NCBI GenBank assembly: GCA_950022655.1
Contig: OX465584.1
Coordinates: forward strand, 64,048,841 to 64,112,840
Direction of reading: 5' to 3'
DNA length: 64,000 nucleotides
Origin: Alentia gelatinosa
Lineage: Eukaryota > Annelida > Polychaeta > Phyllodocida > Polynoidae
Positions 9,545 to 21,424 of this stretch are shown here, one piece after another. The notes under the pieces are model-generated. The model was not told the origin of the DNA. It ran no database searches and was given only the letters and a program-made list of their open reading frames with translations. Every line of letters begins with the position of its first letter. Within the stretch, counting starts at the first letter, position 1. The translations under genes were made by a program, and so were the position numbers.

Positions 9545-9860
9545 AGGGTCTTCAAGTATTAAAGAAGAAACCAACAAGTTTTGGTCAAAGTCGTCATTCT
9601 CCACGAGTTTGATGCGGTGTGATATGAACAAGGCGACAGCCGAGTGAATATCACGTAGCATTCAAACGAGTTGGAGAATGACTTCTTTGACCAAAACGAG
9701 TTGTTTTCTGTATTTATCTCACCCCTGTACACACTAAAAGAATGGACAACACACAGGATATAGACCACGGAGAACGGACTGCGATACTTGTACGGGCATG
9801 GAGAACGAGTTCCCAATGTTAAGCCTATGGACATTTATTCCAGGGGTGATATAAAAGCCT
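9545..9860. mobile_element. family E foldback joined to family A end
   Basis: AAAGAAGAAACCAACAAG (about 9559) begins an arm answered by CTTTGACCAAAACGAGTTG near 9685-9705. The apex is GCGACAGC (9633-9640) between GTGTGATAT and ATATCACG arms. TTTATCTCACCCCTG (about 9714) starts a family A module that closes with CAGGGGTGATATAAA near 9855. Related copies are at 16.03 and 37.4 kb. Confidence 0.6.
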
Positions 9861-10180
9861 AATCATTCAACAGGCCCCTGGGTCGTATTGTGGCATAATA
9901 CAGAAATAAAAAGCTGACCACACTTCCAACACATGCCACGACCCTTGGCGGAGTGAATTGTGAGGTGTGTCGTAAAATGTGTCGCAAAGCGTGTCGCTTG
10001 TCTGATCCACTGCATGGGAATATCACCCCTTGAAATTTGTGTAAAAAAGACACCTATAATTTGGAATTCATGTAGCAAGAAAGACCACAACTTTGAATTT
10101 ATGAAGCAAAATCACAGTTTGAAGTTTATGTAACAGGGACGTTCACATGGAGCAAAGAGAATCTTGCAGGTGATACGACA
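9861..10180. other. no gene; short degenerate tandem repeat
   Basis: About four degenerate 28-33-bp units containing TTTGAATTTATGAAGCA lie at 10028-10135. Nothing else is recognised. Confidence 0.4.
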
Positions 10181-10380
10181 TAAGGCCCGTTTCCATTGGC
10201 AGACTAAAAATAGTGTAGATTTTTTGTGTTCTCCTAATAGCCTATTTCCATCAGCCATCACTGATATACAGTCAGGAACCATCGACAAACCTTTTGCATT
10301 GCTGACGCAAAATGTAAATAGGTTATTTCGAGAACACAGAAAATCTACACCATGTTTGTCAGCCAATGGAAAAGGGCGTA
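10181..10380. mobile_element. family G MITE, copy 1 (200 bp, long TIRs)
   Basis: TAAGGCCCGTTTCCATTGGC at the left is matched inverted by GCCAATGGAAAAGGGCG at the right. The inverted match continues inward for about 65 bp, through GTGTAGATTTTTTGTGTTCTC and its complement. A close copy is at 27132-27322. Confidence 0.75.
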
Positions 10381-10389
10381 TACTTAAGT

Positions 10390-10571
10390 TAATGAGGGGA
10401 TAGCAATGAGTTCTCCGGCAGGGAATCAGGATGCTGGGCTGAGACGAGCAGACTCTGGGGAGGCCGGCTCAGAGCGGTCTACGCCCTGCGACGAGCGGCT
10501 CTGAGCACTCAGCGGCACATGTGGCCCCACAGACGGAGCAGCTGGGCTCCGATCTGTATGCAGGGACACAG
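10390..10571. other. GC-rich stretch, no gene recognised
   Basis: Contains several GAGCGG/CCGGCTCAGAGC words with partial inverted symmetry. No homology recognised. Confidence 0.3.
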
Positions 10572-10770
10572 AGGGAGGTATCTTATCTTATCTCAACCCT
10601 TGTAATCTTTCCCCATAGACTTCATATTGGGAACTTATACTCAATGCCCGTTGAATATTAAGAAAAAATTACTCAATGGGGGATTTTGTCACAATGGGTA
10701 GCCCATTAGGCAATGTGAAGAATGAGATAAATTCAGAATCCTATTCAAGGTTACGGTCACAGCTCAATTC
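10572..10770. mobile_element. family A MITE
   Basis: TTATCTCAACCC (about 10583) and AATGAGATAAATTC (about 10721) are inverted ends. The interior carries the family A words CATAGACTT...ATTGGGAAC and CAATGGGGGATTTTGTCAC shared with 29.8, 41.8 and 60.4 kb. An ATCCTATTCAAGGTTACGG tail is the start of its foldback module. Confidence 0.6.
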
Positions 10771-11051
10771 ACGCCATGGTTGTGGTATGTGCTTATGCCT
10801 ATTTTGTGACTTTAACAGCATCAAACAATTGGTAGTGGTTTACTAAGTCCCTATACATTTACATTGGGGACTTTGTATACGATGTACAATAGAATGATTA
10901 CAAATATATCCTCGTAATAATATATAATCAATGACTCCTACACCAAGCCATTGTGTCCATTATGTGGATATACGCATGCTTATACAGGATAGTCTGCACA
11001 TGCGCACTCAGACTAAAGTTTTTACCCAATGGCAGGCTGCGTGTGCACTGA

Positions 11052-11093
<42 letters not shown>

Positions 11094-11440
11094 TATAAAT
11101 GTATACATCCACACAATGGGACTCACAGTCTATAGTGAATGTTAGTATACGGACAAAGCAAGTCTCCGGTCATACCTGTTCTCTGCTGACAGAAAGATGC
11201 GGCATTTGCACCTGCCGACTAAAGGCCACCAATTAAACCTCGTTTCCATTGGCCGACCAAAGACCAAAGCAGAGATGCTTTTAGTATCCCATAAAGTCTG
11301 TCGGTGGGGGCACTGACTGTACGCCAATATAAATCAATCGGTGAGAATGCCTTGTTTCTAATGCTTATTCTGGGTTAACATTCAAATCCTAAGGATCTCC
11401 AACAAAATCAAAGCCTTCCGATTCTGTCAGTCTATGAGAA
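10771..11440. other. no gene; repeat fragments and (TA)n
   Basis: A family H fragment (GTCCCTATACATTTACATTGGGG, about 10848-10880), a TA microsatellite (11055-11098), and a truncated family G element (11236-11325, CGTTTCCATTGGCCGAC). Nothing else recognised. Confidence 0.5.
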
Positions 11441-11835
11441 GATCTATCAGTTGGGGAATTGTTGCATAATTAATCTATCTGTGAGGTTGACGCATAGTAA
11501 TACACGAGCTCTAGCGAGTGTATTACGAGGTCAACCACGAGTGGTTTACAGAGCTGCCTGTCCACAAAATCATCGTTTGTTGGATTTATTATCCATCTTT
11601 TCGAATAAATTAAACCCAGTAATTGCCATTTTAAAGGGTATAACAATAGGGACTATTTCTTGGCTCTATAGCAAAAGGGACTATTTTTCCCATATACCAT
11701 GGTTTTGAGGCCGTATACCACAGGTTTGAATCCGTATACCACAGTTATGGTATCTGACAGGGTTTATACAATGGGTCGTGGTGTACTGAGTCCCCATACA
11801 TTTTTAATGGGGGCTTTGTATACATGGATAATAAA
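11440..11835. mobile_element. family H MITE, copy 1, with hairpin
   Basis: Matches 50570-51010 in the opposite orientation over nearly its whole length. The hairpin 11485-11536 has arms GGTTGAC + GTAATACAC / GTGTATTAC + GTCAACC around a 12-base loop. Three CCGTATACCAC words sit at 11690-11745, and GGATAATAAA ends the copy near 11833. Confidence 0.65.
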
Positions 11836-11933
11836 AACTGCACCTCACAGATTCTTTGATACCGGTAACTCTAAAAGTCCCTGCCGTTTTTGTAGGCCAG
11901 TGGTAAATGGCCATATCTCTTTACCCGGCGTTT

Positions 11934-12279
11934 ACATTAGACGACTAAATATGTGGCGACTGTAGATCTTCAAGCCAATATCGTCCATGTCCACCGCAAA
12001 AGTCGTGGAGCTCAGAATGTCCCTGGGAGATTACACTGATAACATAGAGTCGCCGACAATCTAGAGGACTATTTCAAACTGGCTTGAAATAGTCACCGGC
12101 GTCAGAGCGTGTTTAATAGTCGTGAGGTGGTGCTTTATCGCAGAATCCGACGTAATCCGACGATCTGCAGTAGCAATGCTCTTGGCGTTTGCATTAGACG
12201 ATTTCTAGCTTTTAACCGCTGAAAGTCGTCAGGAGCTGCAAAATGCCAGAATCGCTGGCCAGAATCGTCTAGTGTTAAG
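11934..12279. mobile_element. family B MITE
   Basis: Left end CCCGGCGTTTACATTAGACGA and right end TCGTCTAGTGTTAA. The interior repeats the family words GTGGCGACTGTAGATC, GTCCACCGCAAAAGTCGT and GTCGTCAGG. It abuts a family D element. Confidence 0.7.
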
Positions 12280-12595
12280 TCCAATGCCAATCTACCGATT
12301 TCGGAACATTCATGTTCCGAAATGTACCTTTGTCGGCGACAAACGGACGGTAATTTGTCACACTCAAGGCATCCTAACGGAGTCGGCTGTAGTCGGTAGA
12401 TGTAGGACAGCTAGGCAAGGGTGAGCCACCGATAAATAGACTGATTTGCTTAGGACTAATATCCACCGCCCCATCTCCTCAGTGGCCGCTGGTCGAGCAA
12501 AGGGTTACGTAATTTGCCTGCGACAAGTTCAGCGACTCCGATACGATTTGGGAACTAACCGCTCAACCCAGAATCGGTAGATGGGCATCAGGCTT
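12280..12595. mobile_element. family D MITE, copy 1
   Basis: Inverted ends CCAATGCCAATCTACCGATT and AATCGGTAGATGGGCATCAGG, with interior TTTGTCGGCGACAAACGG and GTTACGTAATTTGCCTGCG. It is almost collinear with 45260-45566. A roughly 38-bp direct repeat (GGCCAGTGGTAAATGGCCATAT, 11889-11928 and 12618-12657) brackets the B+D pair. Confidence 0.7.
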
Positions 12596-12659
12596 AAACG
12601 TTGGGTAAACGGTGCATTTTCGTCGGCCAGTGTTAAATGGCCATATGTCTTTTGCCTGC

Positions 12660-13016
12660 ATGATGGATGTAAGATACTGAGGCATGATAACAAGAGGCCA
12701 AACGCGTTTTACAGTTCTCATCTTGTTCTTGTTTTTACCAACAGGCCCCGGTCGTCGGGCCACGTTTTTCTCTCTGCCTCGTCTTTTTTATTTGCCTTTT
12801 TTTGTTTCACTAACTCTGAAACGTGTTTTCTTCCTGATTAGGTTTGTTTAATGAAATTATGAACTTTGCAACGACAGGTTAATTCAGCCAAGTTGTGTTC
12901 TATCTTATTTTCATCTATTTAAAAAAAAATTCATATCAGCTAGCCTATCCTATGAACCATATTTTTCACTTTATTGATAGTATTTGTTGAACTACTAGAT
13001 TTAGGGTACTTTAAAT
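12660..13016. other. AT-rich stretch, no gene recognised
   Basis: T-rich sequence with no element ends or recognisable frames. Confidence 0.35.
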
Positions 13017-13785
13017 AAGCCAGTCACACTGGCGTAAAAAACGGCGTTTCTTTTGTAAACGCATTTGAAAAGACGCGAGTTCCGCGTATTTAGTACGCAA
13101 ATCGAACGTATTTATGTTTAACTACGCAATAGGCTTTTTTCCACAGGCTGGTGTCGCACACTATCTGTGTGTATCATACATGCATATCACTTTAAATATA
13201 TCTTAGATAACACAGGGACACCAAAACTGAATACACAGTAATACATTGGCAGGATAAGCTATAACATGCTTATCTTTTTCCATGTTCAAATCAAGATAAT
13301 TATCAACTATGAAGTTTAGACAGCTCAGACAATTCTTTTGTTTGTTCCAGCAATTTAGTATGTCAAAATAACACTCCTGCAATCACACCCACCGTTCACA
13401 CTTAAGGTGTGATTGCTGTGTGTTTCTATATGAATACCGCCAGACTCGCGGTGTTTGTCCAAGCGGCCGCGTTACTAGACAGTGGGCCGTTAGGCGGCGC
13501 TGAACGGCAACACTTGTATACAGTCACACTTGCGTAAATTCTGGCGTTTTATTATGTATTTGAGATGGTAGGGACCACGTATCGGCTACGGATGGGGAAC
13601 GTATCTGTTGACTTTGCTTTACGTTCTATTAAGTTTCTCAACGTTCATCAACACTTATTTACGTTTCTGTACGCATTGTGGCGTTTTTCCGTGTTAATTT
13701 ACGCATTAAAATTGCGTAGAGATAAGGTTAAAATCTTTAAAACTCATTTTGACACCAATTTGCCATCGGCGGAAGTGAATTAATG
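13017..13785. repeat. dispersed repeat R2 (copy 1) between CAGTCACAC words
   Basis: 13141-13520 aligns with 54350-54920 and with the flanks of 21425-22070. Shared words include CATACATGCATATCAC, TAACACAGGGACAC, ACTCCTGCAATCACACCCACC and GGGCCGTTAGGCGGCGCTGAAC. CAGTCACACTGGCGTAAA (13021) and CAGTCACACTTGCGTAAA (13521) are direct copies on either side, possibly the split ends of another element. Confidence 0.6.
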
Positions 13786-14475
13786 ACTTCTTGCAGAAAT
13801 ATTTCAGAAAACTAATTAGAAAGGACCAGACTAGTTGTCTGCAGTCTGGCCCTACACCGGCGACATTTTACTCGTGAGTAAAAACTAAGCTTATTATCTG
13901 GATGTGACTTTTTCCTTTTCACTCGGGATAAAAACGGGCTCGGAAACTGCTGTGAAAGCTTTACCTTGCTAAAGGAAATCCTGTCATTCTTCCTGTGAAA
14001 TATCCCAGACTGAGTGTATTTTAATCTAGTATGGTCTCTTGCGTTAAAAAGGGAATAAATCTAAAGAAATCAATGTTTATTCTTAATACTTTCTGTCCGA
14101 ATTTCTAGTAGGTTTTCCTTTGTTTTGATGTCATAGGAAAGCACGACAATGGCTTATGCATGCCAGGTTTTGTTTACCTGTGTGTCTCTAATATGACGAT
14201 TCCACCTGCCGACGAAAATTCAACCGATTATATCGGTCGGTGGTCCGATTCTCCTTGAGAATTGATATTTATGCTAATAATCATTGAACTCAAATTATAC
14301 ACTTTGTCGACCGATTATTTGTTCCATGTGCACAACAAAAATTCAAAATCGATTTGGAAAGAAAGCTAAAATCGGGGAAATTGATCACGTTTATATGAAA
14401 ACCCGATCAGGCAAACTGGCAATCTATGATTTGTTCCCGATGAAAAGCTCAATCATAGCTAGAGTGTCTATCCCA
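13786..14475. other. no gene; weak MITE remnants
   Basis: 14196-14410 contains CGATTCCACCTGCCGACGA and CAACCGATTATATCGGTCGG, resembling family D/G words in decayed form. The rest is unremarkable. Confidence 0.3.
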
Positions 14476-15445
14476 GCATTTACACTGGACGATTCTGGCC
14501 GGCGATTCTGACATTTTGCACCACTTGACGACTATCAGTCTTAACAGCCTAGAAATTGTCTAGTGTAAACGCCAAGCTGATGGCAAGTGCAGATCGTCTG
14601 ATTATGTCAGATTACTCGATTCGGTAACACCTGACGACTATTGGACATGCTCTGACGATGGCGACTATTTCAACCCAGGTTGAATTTCCCGGCGTTTACA
14701 CTAGACGACTAAATATGTGACGACTGTAGATTGTCAGCCAATAGTCGTCAGGCGGTGGCAATGTCCACCGCAAAAGTCGTTGAGCTCAGAATTCACCTGA
14801 GCATTTATACTGACGACTATGGCTTTTCCCAGAATCGCCGCCTATGTAGACGACTATTTTCAAACCGGGCTAGTCGCCGGGGTCAGAGCATGTCTAATAG
14901 TCGTGAGGTGGTGCCTTATTGCGTAATCAGACGTAACCAGACGATCTGCAGTCGCCACGGGCTTAGCGTTTACATTAGACGATATCTAGACTTTTACGGC
15001 TTAAAGTCGTCAGGTTCAAGAATCGCCGCCTATAATCATCTAGTGTAAACGCCGGGTAAGTCGTCTACATGGGCAGCAATTCTGTGAAAACTTAGTCGTC
15101 AGTGTAAACGCTCTGGTACATTCTGAGATCGACGACTTTTTTGGTGGACATTGCCACCACCTGCTAGATTTTCATGGACTAGGGTGAAATTGATGGCATA
15201 TCGTAGGGTGTCTCACCCAGAGTTTACACTGGACGACTAAAACGTGACGACTGTAGATCGTCTAGCTAATAGTCATCAGGTGGTGCTCGATTATTTGATA
15301 TCGGCTGTAATAGTTATCAAACCAAGAATATCTTCAAGCGTTTACACTTTTTATATGTACCGATTTCTAGCCATAGACAGCGAAAAGTCGTCAGGTGGTG
15401 CAAAATTCAAGAATCGCCGCCTATAATCGTCTAGTGTAAACACTG
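14476..15445. mobile_element. family B cluster: inverted copy, full copy, partial copies
   Basis: A minus-orientation copy (14476-14687) meets head-on a full plus copy (14688-15056, 369 bp, ends CCCGGCGTTTACACTAGACGA and TCTAGTGTAAACGCCGGG). Partial copies run to about 15445. The last 64 bp of the full copy (GTCGTCAGG...AATCGCCGCC...CTAGTGTAAACGCC) is the unit amplified in the arrays at 18.2 and 59.1 kb. Confidence 0.7.
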
Positions 15446-15569
15446 GGTAAGATACGGATATTCAGTGGATTCCACTTCACCTAATCTGCATTGACGTTTA
15501 TCTACGATTCGTCTACGATGTTGGACATTCTGCATTGTAGGGTCTACATCTTTGTTGTAGGAGATGCAC

Positions 15570-16030
15570 TTATTATCACACCCTTGGTACTTTTGTTCCA
15601 TAGTCTTAACATTGGGAACTCATTCTCCATGACCCTATACGTATTACAGTCCGTTCTCCATGGTCTACACCATACGTGTCGTCCGTTCTCCTAGTGCGTA
15701 CAGGGGTGAGACAAATTCTATCGTAAAACTAGATGAGTTTAAATCTTGGCCACCGTATGCCACGACTGAAGTTTGGCAAAGTGACTTCACGAGGCAAAGC
15801 CGAGTGAAGTCTGGAGCCAAAACTCCAGGAGTGGCATGCGGTGGCCAAGATTAAAACGAATCCGGTTTTGATTTTATCCTACCCCGTCTCCTCGATTTTG
15901 GAATATTAAGTGATAACAATTCTGTATGCCACTAGTGGCATATAAAACTCCGTATGCCAGTCAGCGTGGCATACGGAAACTCAATGTTAAGCCTATGGGA
16001 TTTTATATTAGAGGTAGGATAAAGATTGTA
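15570..16030. mobile_element. family A plus family C composite with 19-bp inverted arms
   Basis: TTATCACACCC (about 15574) to GGGGTGAGACAAA (about 15712) is a family A module. CTTGGCCACCGTATGCCAC (15745-15763) pairs, with one G-T, with 15831-15849 around an inner GACTTCAC/GTGAAGTC stem with apex GCAAAGC (15794-15800). TTTTATCCTACCCC (about 15873) to AGGTAGGATAAA (about 16023) closes the C module. Confidence 0.6.
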
Positions 16031-16180
16031 ACTGATCAAAGTCGTTGTTTTCTAACTCGTTTGAACGCTATGTGATATTCAATTGTCTGTCACCTCGTTC
16101 ATATAGTTCCGCATCAAACTCCTGGAGAATGACGACTTTGACCAAAACTTGTTGGTTTCTTCTTTAATCATTCCACTCAT
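16030..16180. mobile_element. family E foldback, decayed copy
   Basis: CAAAGTCGTTGTTTTC (about 16038) and GACTTTGACCAAAACTTGTTGGTTTCTTC (about 16132-16160) match the 9.56 and 37.4 kb copies. The apex is decayed and no longer a clean mini-hairpin. Confidence 0.5.
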
Positions 16181-16249
16181 TACTACCAACATCTCAGATG
16201 AGTTAAAACCAATCCATCCTCTGAACATACACACCTGAAACAAAGCCAA

Positions 16250-16760
16250 ACTAAGTAAACCAATCAAATCCCGTACTAGAAGAGACTCTGCGAATTCTAC
16301 TTTGCGTTGAGAGAACAGGTGCGTCGGCCTTGTTTATACGGGCCAAGGTCAAGGTCAAGGTCATGATGCCTCGGTACAACAATGGAACCTGCAGGCTGGT
16401 ACCTGATTGTCTGTCTGGTGCGTGTAAAGCAGCGTGGAGTGTGTATTTAGGTACAGGGACCGGACGACCGAAGACTGATTTGTCTGGCCGCTCCCTGGCC
16501 GGAAGTAGTCCCGCACCCACGATCCCTGACCCCAGCTGGTTTCCAGCAGTACTATGCTGAGTACCGGTAACCAGCATCGGGAAAACACCCTCCTCCCCGA
16601 TGCTCAGACGTGGAGTGATGGACATAGCCTGGAAATCTGCTCGGAGAGTGAGACGAGCATCAAACTCAACTGGCCTGGAAGCCTGGCCATTAAAGGCCAG
16701 GTAACTTCCTTCCATTTTTTGATGCACTATGGGTAATGCCTACATTTTCCTGATGCATCA
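16250..16760. other. orphan stretch with triple AAGGTCA motif
   Basis: AAGGTCAAGGTCAAGGTCA (16345-16363) is three overlapping TCAAGGTCA-type nuclear-receptor half-sites. CCTGGCC/GGCCAGG pair near 16681-16700. A 158-codon minus-strand frame (16727-16251) covers the region but has no recognisable domain; I do not call it a gene. Confidence 0.35.
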
Positions 16761-17844
16761 TGGGTAACAGTATACAGCTTGAACCACGCTGGTTTTTAGA
16801 AGAACATTCTAATAAATCATTTTTTTACTTTTTGAAAGGTTGCCATTACTCCATTTTTTACTGTCTTTTATTATAAACAAGTAGATATTTTGGGAACATC
16901 ATGAGGGAGAGAGGCACTCTCCTAGCAGAGATTCTGCTGGGAGAGTGGGGGAAAGGTTGTGCTGGTTATCGTTATGCGTCATGCGCTAGTAATTCGGGCT
17001 AGGGCTAACGACCGACAACAAATTTCACTGCCCTGTGTCCTTTAAAACTATAAAAGACATAAAGTGGGTTCTCTCCAAAACAATATTGGGCCAGGCAGAG
17101 GGATGATCTTAGTGACCTTGACCTTGAGCCAGGCCTCCCTCCCTCACAAGACCCCCCCCCCCCCCACCCCCCTCCCCTAATAACCTGTCTATAATCAATG
17201 ACTAAAAGGTAGACTACAATACACACTGCTTAATTCCAGACGTTTGGGCATAACCCTAACTCTCTGTGAATTTACATACATTTATGTAAAATCTACATGA
17301 CTTTACGATATTAATGAAAATCTACCAAACGTGCTTCAGACGAAACTAAACCTTAACATTTTCACAATTCACACTACCTAAAAAAAGGACGTAATTCCTA
17401 CAAAAATACGTAGCTATAACGTACAAGGATGTTACAATGTATGTAACTGAGATTGTAACAAGACATTGTACTAAGCACAATGCAAGACCGCTAACCTTGG
17501 CAAATTTTGTCTTATTAAAAGAACAAACTTAATCTTATATACCACGCGGTTGATATCCTATAGGCGGCTAAATGTCCTTGCTCTGATATTTTAATAAAGA
17601 AAGGACAGCTATTATGAAACATGCCCCTGAAGGGAACCTCACCAAACGGCCATAAGAAGGCTGGGCAAATGAGATAACACGCTATCTATAGACGTTCGGA
17701 GGATCAATTTTCTGATAACCAAGCATAGCGAACTCTCATTCTACCCCCTCCTTATCTTGTTTTGCAATTGAAACGTTGGGTAGACGAGCATCATCAAACG
17801 GTGTTCCTATAGTACACGATACAAGCAGCAGACGACTTTCTGAG
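16761..17844. other. no gene; short foldback, ERR-type motif, poly-C
   Basis: CACTCTCCTAGCAGAGATTC...GCTGGGAGAGTG (about 16915-16948) is a minimal foldback with the same end as repeat R1. TGACCTTGACCTTGA (17113-17127) is a double nuclear-receptor half-site. C13-A-C6-T-C4 (about 17152-17178) is G-quadruplex-prone on the minus strand. The remainder is AT-rich. Confidence 0.4.
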
Positions 17845-18060
17845 AACCAATCACAAAGCTTGTTTTGTAGCCGCAGCGAAAAGAAGGAAGCATTTGTAAC
17901 GGCCCTCCTGATTGGCCCAGTCGCCGCTTGGCACGCTGCCAAGTGCCGCTCGTTTATTGCTTGCCTCGGCCGCGAGGGGGCAGTGCGGAGAAACCTAATC
18001 ACGTGACTATTAGCGGGGGCACGATTAGGGCTCCCCCTGGTGCTGGCAGTGAGAAGCTGT
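17845..18060. promoter_or_regulatory. CCAAT/E-box cluster with two divergent CTCF-like sites
   Basis: CCAAT (17847-17851), ATTGG (17911-17915) and CACGTG (18000-18005) lie in CpG-rich sequence. CCGCGAGGGGGCAGTG (17970-17985) matches the bilaterian CTCF core with about one deviation. GGCTCCCCCTGGTGCTGGC (18029-18047) is a reverse-strand partial match. Promoter or insulator function is inferred from motifs only. Confidence 0.4.
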
Positions 18061-18179
18061 CTGGGTGAATGGTTGGGGGTGGTACGGAAGTCATTATGGT
18101 ATTAGGGCAATACGGGGTTCGTTATGGCACTGTAGTGGGTGAAGGAGATGTCAATGGAGTACTTCACAGCGAACTGACG

Positions 18180-20465
18180 TTTATATCGAGCAGCGTTTTA
18201 CCTCGTGTCTCCAACATGATACCTGTTACCTGGTGTTTACACGAGACGATTGTAGGACACGATACTTTAATGTAGCACCACCTAATGTTTACACAAGAAA
18301 ATTATAGGAGACCATTCTTGAATTTTGCACCACCTGACGACTTACGCAGTGTTTACACTAGACGATTATAGGCGATGATTTTTAAAATTTGCACCACCTG
18401 ACAACGTTTACACTAGACAATTATAGGAGATGATTCTTGAGTTTGAACCACCTGATGACAGAGCATTTACATAAGACGATTATAGGCGTCGATTCTTGAA
18501 TATAGCACCACCTGACGACATACACAGTGTTTACACTAGACGATTATCAATGACGATTCTTGAATGTATCACCACCTGACGACTAACCCACCGTTTACAA
18601 TAGACGATTATAGGAAACGATTTGTGAATTCAACACCATCTGACGACTGACCTACCATTTACATTAGATGATTATAAACGATGATTCTTAAATTTAGCAC
18701 CAGCTGAAAAAGTTTACACCAGACGATTATAGGAGAAAATTCTTGAATGTAGCACCACCTGACAACATTTGCAATAGACAATTATATCGAGCAGATCTTA
18801 AGCTCGTGTCTACGACATGATACCTGTTACCTGGTGTATACACGAAACGATTATAGGCAAATAACTGACCACTTTTACAGCGTTTACACTAGACGCTTAT
18901 AGGTGACAATTCTTGAATATAGCTTCACCTGACGACTTACCCTGCGTTTACACCTGATAATGTTTACACTAGCCGATTATAGGCGACGATTCTTGAATAT
19001 AGCACAAGCTGACGACTAACCCATCCTTTACAAAAGACGATTATAAGCGATGATTCTTAAATTTAGCAGCAGCTGAAAAAGTTTGCACCAGACGATTATA
19101 GGAGATAATTCATGAATGTAGCACCACCTGACAACATTTACAATAGACAATTATATCGAGCGGCTCTTAAGCTCGTGCCTAAAACATGATACCTGTTACC
19201 TGGAGTTTACATGAGACAATTGTAGGCAAATAACTGACCACTTATACAGCGTTTACACTAGACGCTTATAGGTGACAATTCTTGAATATAGCTTCACCTG
19301 ACGACTTACCCTGCGTTTACACCTGATAATTTTAAGTGATGAGTCTTAAATTTAGCACCACCTCACAACATTTACAATAGACAATTATATCGAGCGGCTC
19401 TTTAGCTCGAGATTACAACATGATACCTGTTACCTGGAGTTTACACGAGACGATTATAGGACACGATACTTTAATGTAGCACCACCTGATGTTTACACAC
19501 GAAAATTATAGGAGACCATTCTTGAATTTTGCACCACCTGACGACTTACACAGTGTTTACACTAGACGATTATAGGTGACGATTCTTAAATTTAGCAGCA
19601 CCTGACAATGTTTACACTAGAGAATTATAGGCAACGATTCTTGAATGTAGCACCACCTGACGACTAACCCGCCATTTACAAAAGACAATTGTAAGCGATG
19701 ATTCTTAAATTTAGCACCAGCTGAAAAAGTTTACACCAGACGATTAGAGGTGACAATTCTTGAATTTAGCTCCACCTGACGACTCACCTTGTGCTTACAC
19801 TAGACGATTATAGGAGAGGATTTGTGAATTAAACACCACCTGACGACATTTACAATAGACAATTATATTGAGCGGCTCTTTAGCGTGAGTCTATAACATG
19901 ATACCTGTTACCTGGTGTTTACACGAGACGATTATAGGTGAAGATTATTGAATGTAGCACCACATGACGACTCACCCTGTGTTTAAACTAGATGATTATA
20001 GGAGACGATTCATGAATTTAACACCACCTGACGACTAACCCGCCGTTTACACTAGACGATTATAGGTGATGATTCTTTAATTTAACACCACCTGATGACT
20101 CACCCTGTGTTTACACCTGATAATGTTTACACTAGATGATTATAAGAGACAATTCTTGAATGTATCACCATCTGATGACTTACCCGGCATTTACAATAGA
20201 CGATTATAGGCGACAAGTCTTAAATTTAGTACCACCTGAAAAGTTTACACAAGGTGATTATAGGAGACAATTTTTGAATTTAGCACCACCTGACGACTTA
20301 CACAGCGTTTACACTAGATAATTATAGGAGACAATTCTTGAATTTAACACCACCTGACGAATGTGACTAAATATGTCGCGACTGTAGATCGTCAGGCAAA
20401 TTGTCGTCAGGTGGTGCTCGATTAGGCAATCTCCGCCGGAAAAGTTGTAGACCGCAGAATGCTAA
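18180..20465. repeat. large 64-bp satellite array derived from family B (array 1)
   Basis: Units read GTTTACACTAGACGATTATAGG...CACCACCTGACGAC. They are the reverse complement of the 59.1-kb array unit, diverged and interrupted. A spacer with CGAGCGGCTCTTTAGCTCG followed by ACATGATACCTGTTACCTGG recurs at about 18182, 18785, 19152, 19386 and 19865, giving a higher-order structure. The right edge (20370-20465) is the opposite end of a family B MITE, so the array grew inside an element. Confidence 0.8.
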
Positions 20466-21424
20466 ATTCAACTCCCACTAACTACCACCATCCCCATCCA
20501 TAAATCCTGCTGTGATGGTCGACGCCCTGCGCAAATTCGCCTGAGACACGTTAAGACTAGCTTACGATTAACCGAGTTTATCAGTGGGAACGGAATCGTA
20601 CACCTTGTTTGTGTTTTCCACTTGAGTGTGAACGCCTCCAACCTCTTTATGTTTCTCACCCTCTCTACACGCAACCTAAGGATATTTGTTGACATGACAC
20701 AGGAGGGAGGGATGTGCTCAATAACTTTAAAAGCACACTTGGCAAGTGTACTTCAAAGTGAGTGTATGACACTGATAGATGCGTCAGGTGTGTCTCGCAT
20801 CTAACCCCCTTTTTAATGTCTCTAAGCAATAACTGTAACTGCAAAAAGATAAAGCTTGTCAGGACAGCACTTCAGTCTGTCACTAGAGAACCTGCAAGCT
20901 GGGTCCTCAAAATCTGCTCAGAAGATGGAAATAGTACTCCAACATATGAATATAAATATAATAGTTCTGTCATTTAGTGAAGGACTGGTATTTTACAATG
21001 GACTGTATTCAGACTGTAGGGTCTAATACATGTGTAGATCTACTCCCTCAACCAACCTAAGAATTATAATGGGAATTCGTCGTAATATGTATATTCTTTA
21101 CTGCTTCACTACTTTGTAACTTTGCCGGAGAAGGATTTGCAACTAGATTTCAAAGAATTGATATCTCCAAAGCAGTTCGGATGAATTTTTTTTTCTTTAC
21201 AAAGTCACAGGAGGAAAAATAAGACAGCTGCAGAAAAAGGCTTGAGTGTGACATTTTCCATAGCGGCTGCTCATGGGATTGAACTACTTTTCTTCAGTCA
21301 ATTTTCACAGTGGGAATGATATTTGATAATCTTTTTTCTATCCAGAAAGCTGTACACTTTGCCAGCGGAGAGAGAAAATATACCTTTTTCTACAGGCTGA
21401 ATTCCTACCTTGTATTACCCGAGT
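20466..21424. other. no gene recognised
   Basis: Unremarkable AT-rich sequence; short frames have no recognisable content. Confidence 0.35.

Noticed and set aside
13450..13480. GTGTTTGTCCAAGCGGCCGC resembling a tRNA A box
   Set aside because: No B box or cloverleaf could be drawn in the next 80 bases, and the three copies belong to dispersed repeat R2. No tRNA gene was found in the window.
16251..16727. 158-codon minus-strand ORF
   Set aside because: No recognisable domain, includes motif-repeat sequence, and no promoter or splice context.
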